The position numbers and the translations under genes are program-made. 64,000 nt of DNA from assembly GCA_025890175.1 (NCBI GenBank), contig JANPYM010000007.1, forward strand, positions 2,251,517 through 2,315,516. The letters are read 5' to 3'. The stretch comes from Ciborinia camelliae (taxonomy: Eukaryota; Ascomycota; Leotiomycetes; Helotiales; Sclerotiniaceae). Below are positions 60,065 to 64,000 of the stretch, one piece after another (the first letter of the stretch is position 1; each line of letters begins with the position of its first letter). The notes under the pieces were generated by a model, which worked only from the letters and a program-made list of their open reading frames with translations, was not told the origin of the DNA and searched no databases.

Positions 60065-63000
60065 ATGAACAAATTATCAAACCTCGGCCGAGATATGAGG
60101 CACTGGTCAGGCCCAGGATTCGGTATGTCGCGACAGAATCAAATGAATGGCATGTCCTCAATGCAGCCTCATACAAAACCGACACCTGCACCGATACTGG
60201 CACCGACCCCTGCGGACTCTACTATCCACTATTCATTCAACATCCCCTTCGCTTCTGATCTCGCTGGTCCAAATACAGAGGATATCCTTTACGCCACGGC
60301 CAATGCTGTTCTTAGATGGACACATCCCGAAGACGCGCCCGATGACATTCCAGTATGGAAACTGCCGGTACATACCTCAAACATCGAAATTCTCTCAAAG
60401 CTTTGCGCAGACATTACCAATGGCCCTTTGCCTATCGCCGCTGATGTCGCCGTCACCACGCCCAAGCGTCCCGGTGCCTCCCCAGCACAAGTTACGACTG
60501 TCACTCTCTCGGGAAGCCCGGAATTGGTACACAAGAGCAGGGAAACGATCTTGAATGATACTCCTATCGCATTGGTATGATTAATACTATTGAACTGGTG
60601 GATTCAGAATACTGACGTGTACGTAGCGCTGTGCAGTCATCGACGTTGATGGAGATTTGATTCTCGATTCCACGAAGTCAGGCTTGAAAACATCCGTCAT
60701 TGAACATCTGGATAATGTTGCCGCGTTCTGCGGAGTTGACATATTCCTGTTAGGTCCAAAATTCACCTCGTTGACCGATGGACTTGGCAACAATGGAGAG
60801 GCAGGAAGAGATCAACGCTGGAGAGTGGCAGTATATGGAGACATGGAGAGTGCTGAACATGGAAAGACGAGAATTTTGATCTATATTGACAGGCTAGTAT
60901 GTGTTTATGCGTCCCACTTGTCGCAAAACTGTATGCTGACATTTTGATTTAGCTTGGACGCATTGTTGATGGAGCAATCCTCGAGCTCTCCCTTCACACT
61001 GTCGTATGCGGACGATCCCGAAAGAACATCAAAATGATTGAATCTGCTACAAATACCGCTATCTATTTCCCACCCCCGTTCTCACAAGTATACAAATACT
61101 GTCCCAAAGGTGCTCAACGACGAAACCCCGAGGAGATTTTTATTACGGGCGAAAGGCCAGAAAACATAGCCGCAGCGAAAAACAGAATCCATGAACTTGT
61201 TAGAATCACGAGAGTCTTCATGAAAGACGCCCATGTATCTGCCGCTAAGATTGATACCATTCTCCTCACTAGAATGGATAAGGTTCGTAAAATTATGGAG
61301 ACGAACGGAACTTTTATCCAGTTCCCAGCTCTTGCTTCTCAACGTAGCATGATCAGAATTCAAGGTGTAGAAGGCCTTCATGTCGAACGAACAGTCCGGG
61401 AGATCATGTTAATGGTAAGTAATACAAATCCTTTTGTCTGTGGCTGCGACTAACGAATATTGTAGGCTGTACAGTTTTACAGCGCATCATGGTGGATCCA
61501 ACAGCCGCTGAATCAGGCACCTTTGCAACCAGCGCCACAAGCAATAAGGGCGATGCTAGTCGATATCTGTTCATATTCATCAGCAGATGTAACGTACGAT
61601 AAGCTACAATGGACAATTACTGGCTCCGATGAAGCTGTAAAAGACGCATTGATTATCATTAGCAACATAGCATTGAACAAGCGAGGCTGCGCCTATCAGA
61701 TTCGAGTCAAACTTGAGTTGGCAAATGAGCATAAAGAATTTGTTAGTGGCAAGAAGAATGGAAAGATCAACAAGATCATGGGCCAAAGTAAGGTTCTCGA
61801 AGGTTTTTTTTCACTTTATTTACTAACAAATTTTCTCAGGCAATGTTCAGATTATATTTGATGGATTCAATGAATACAATTTCAACATTGACGTTTGCGG
61901 AAATAACTACGACCAAATGGTAACCGGTCTTGGTCTTGTCGAGCAAGAAATGCCAGCTCAAATATCTTTCCATGTTCCAGATCAGTACCACAAGCGCATT
62001 ATCGGCATTGGTGGTCAACACATCCAAAGAATCATGAAGAAGCACTCGGTCTTCGTCAAATTCTCCAATGTCATGGACCGTGCTGGGCCCAATCGTGAGG
62101 ATGAGGATGTCAAGGCCGACAATGTTATCTGCCGAACTCCAGCTCGCAATGCTCATAATTTAGAGCTTGTGAAGTCCGAAATCCTTGATATGGTCGATCG
62201 AGTGGATTCAGAATTCACTTCTCAGACTGTTAATGTTGATCGATTATACCATCGACAACTCCTCACTCGTCTTCACCAAATCGAGGAATTAGAAAAGAAA
62301 TGGAATTGCAAAGTTATTTTCCCAAGCACGGAGCAAGCCAGTGATGATGTCACAATTTCAGGGCCAGAATGGCAAGTTCCTCATTGTGTTGATGAGTTCC
62401 TTGGGATGGTTCCGGACAGTCATGAGCTAGTTTTGGCTCGCACCCCGGAACTCATGAAATTTTTGAGCTCCAAGGCTTTCAAAACAGAAATGGCTCCAAA
62501 GCTCAAGTCTCAATATGTGGTCGAGGTCCAAGTTAATGAGGATTCATCCGAACGTACCGAAGACGATGGGCCAACAATCATCCTCCTTTGGACTTTCACC
62601 AGGAATAATGCTGGTGGAGTTCGAGATGCAATCGATTTCTTGTTCTCTAATATTGCCTCGGCTGGTATTGAAATTACTACGGTCAAGGGAACGATTCCTC
62701 GTCCCAAGTCCGATTCATTCGAGGAATCCTTACCATACTTCGATTCTAAACTCTTGCAGCACGCTCCTGCACCAATGGCAACTGATTCGCCCACCAAAGC
62801 TTCATTTGGCGATGACGTTGCGAGGGAGAGAAGCAACATTTTTGATAAACTTCGCAAACCTGGTAGTATGTCATCAATTTCTTCATTCTTGAATGGCCGC
62901 AAGAATAGCTCCCAATCTCCTGCCAGTTCTTTTTTCAGGAACGGATCTCGCAATGCGTCAAGGACTTCTTTGGTTTCCATCGAATCTACACGAAGCTTCA

Positions 63001-63245
63001 ACGCGGACCGTAATCCATGGAACGACAGTGGTGTCAACTTGCCGGACGATGACACCACACCATGGCCAACCCGCCAATTTGGAAATGGCAGTGGTAGTAG
63101 CCACGATAATAAGCTCACGCATGGGCATCCCGGTGATGCAACACCAAGACATAGCATGAGAGCTTCGACCGACAGTGGTCGCCCCTCAACTTCTAATTCT
63201 ACAAACTCAGGATACCCCGGTCCAATTGGACCACCGCGTTCTTAA
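60065..63245 (+). CDS. Multi-KH-domain RNA-binding protein (Bicaudal-C/vigilin-like)
   Basis: Five exons: 60065-60574, 60627-60896, 60953-61414, 61466-61787 and 61840-63245. Total 2970 nt, 989 residues, all junctions in frame. The clearest KH repeat is QYHKRIIGIGGQHIQRIMKKHSVFVKF, with the GIGG loop of a functional KH domain. Other KH-like segments lack the exact GxxG: VVCGRSRKNIKMIESATNTAIYF, ILLTRMDKVRKIMETNGTFIQF, and KINKIMGQSNVQIIF, which spans the last splice junction. The order, several KH folds in tandem with some degenerate, fits the fungal Bicaudal-C/vigilin-like group. The C-terminal 200 residues are Ser/Asn-rich and disordered. It likely acts as a cytoplasmic mRNA regulator. The exact yeast counterpart is not assigned here. 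Confidence 0.9.
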
Positions 63246-64000
63246 GATATCCACAAAACTATTCTCTTATTTCCTAGATTGTCTTTAAGTACGTCGATTA
63301 CGACTTACACAATGGCTGGATATATACCCTGGCGCGCAATACCCCAAATACCAATTTTTTTATGCTGCTTTGATTGTTTTTCCTCTCTCTTTATTTGAAT
63401 TTGAAGTTTCTTCGGTTTCCGGGCTGTTTTGTTATTTGATTTGTTTGCGTTTATATCGTGCTCCAACTTTTTTTCGAGGTCGAAAAGAAAAAGCATGCGG
63501 GCGCTTTCAGAGACGAACCGAAGACAAAACATTTAGAAGATCCTTCTTGCGTGCTTGACTGTTCATGGGGATATTAAGAGGAAATACCTATTTGCTTTTA
63601 GGGGCGTGGGATTGATTTTTTACTTTTCGTTTTGGTTGCTACAATATCCTCGACTTTGGTTGCTTTTCGCGCGCGTTTATTTGGTAGGGTTAACAGACAG
63701 GCAAATGGTTACATGGGATTGTGATTGGGGGTTCGAGATTTGGAAGGTGGGTTGTGATGAGAGGATGATGGATGAGGGATGACGGATGATTTTCACTCTT
63801 TTTTCAGTTGGGATGGAGGTATGGGAAGGGGAAGGGTGGTGGTTTAGTGAACCGGAAAGGGGTTTGGTGGTTAGCAATTCTCTGATGGCGATTCTGCAAC
63901 ATCAGACAGTGTTGGGTTCCGATTTGGGAACTCTGGTATGGATGGATGGGTTGGGCATCAGGATCATTCACTAAATGGATTATTTTGTGAGTGTATGTTA
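63246..64000. other. 3' flank of the KH gene to window end
   Basis: No supported gene. Short overlapping frames on both strands at 63305-63974 have random-looking translations. Probably 3' UTR and spacer. Confidence 0.5.

Noticed and set aside
62510..63157. 215-codon minus frame
   Set aside because: Antisense to the last exon of the KH protein; the sense strand is coherent.
1..64000. CRISPR arrays, bacterial operons or phage
   Set aside because: The window is clearly eukaryotic: spliced genes, no spaced direct repeats of CRISPR type, no ribosome-binding sites.

Overview
The window reads as nuclear DNA of a filamentous ascomycete, most likely a leotiomycete of the Botrytis/Sclerotinia type. 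The evidence is the short introns (about 45-120 bp, GT..AG), typical ascomycete orthologs (END3, FIS1, MED21, SPC24, CTF18, an LSH/DDM1-type remodeler, RRG7), and one extremely A+T-rich, RIP-like block. The species-level guess is from memory of protein sequences and is only moderately secure. I rebuilt gene models by hand from reading frames and splice sites. For nearly all of them the exons add up to an exact multiple of three.

Layout. 0-5 kb: a DUF3425-type bZIP regulator and a five-exon O-methyltransferase. 5-8.2 kb: a divergent pair, a dual-specificity-phosphatase-like protein (-) and END3 (+). 8.2-11.7 kb: gene-poor, with two possible small membrane-protein ORFs. 11.7-14.5 kb: LSH/HELLS-type SNF2 ATPase. 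16-18.2 kb: a two-exon Myb/SANT-like protein. 19.8-24.3 kb: compact housekeeping block with two divergent pairs (TatD/Scn1 and a membrane protein; SPC24 and FIS1). 25.3-27.4 kb: a RING-H2 E3 ligase. 28.8-31.2 kb: a five-exon Zn2Cys6 regulator. 32.1-32.5 kb: a small secreted protein with ten cysteines. 32.5-34.8 kb: A+T-rich desert. 34.8-38.2 kb: CTF18. 38.2-50.2 kb: about 12 kb without a convincing gene, containing a degenerate DNA transposon at 44,782-48,538. 50.2-53.2 kb: RRG7, MED21 and a pyrimidine 5'-nucleotidase. 53.7-56.4 kb: an 876-residue low-complexity protein. 56.4-60 kb: gene-poor, microsatellite-rich. 60-63.2 kb: a five-exon multi-KH RNA-binding protein.

The main discoveries are three. 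First, the A+T-rich block is one delimited element: 79-bp terminal inverted repeats that differ at only six sites, all transitions, flanked by a TA duplication. This marks a Tc1/mariner-type transposon whose interior has been erased by RIP. Second, a two-exon effector-like secreted cysteine-rich protein becomes visible only when a 57-bp intron is removed. Third, several genes use very small exons, including a 13-nt exon that carries part of the catalytic loop of the nucleotidase.

The genes do not form one pathway. Most are housekeeping: endocytosis, mitochondrial fission, kinetochore, sister-chromatid cohesion, transcription, nucleotide metabolism. The accessory-looking material (secreted protein, methyltransferase with bZIP regulator, transposon) sits in or beside the gene-poor stretches.
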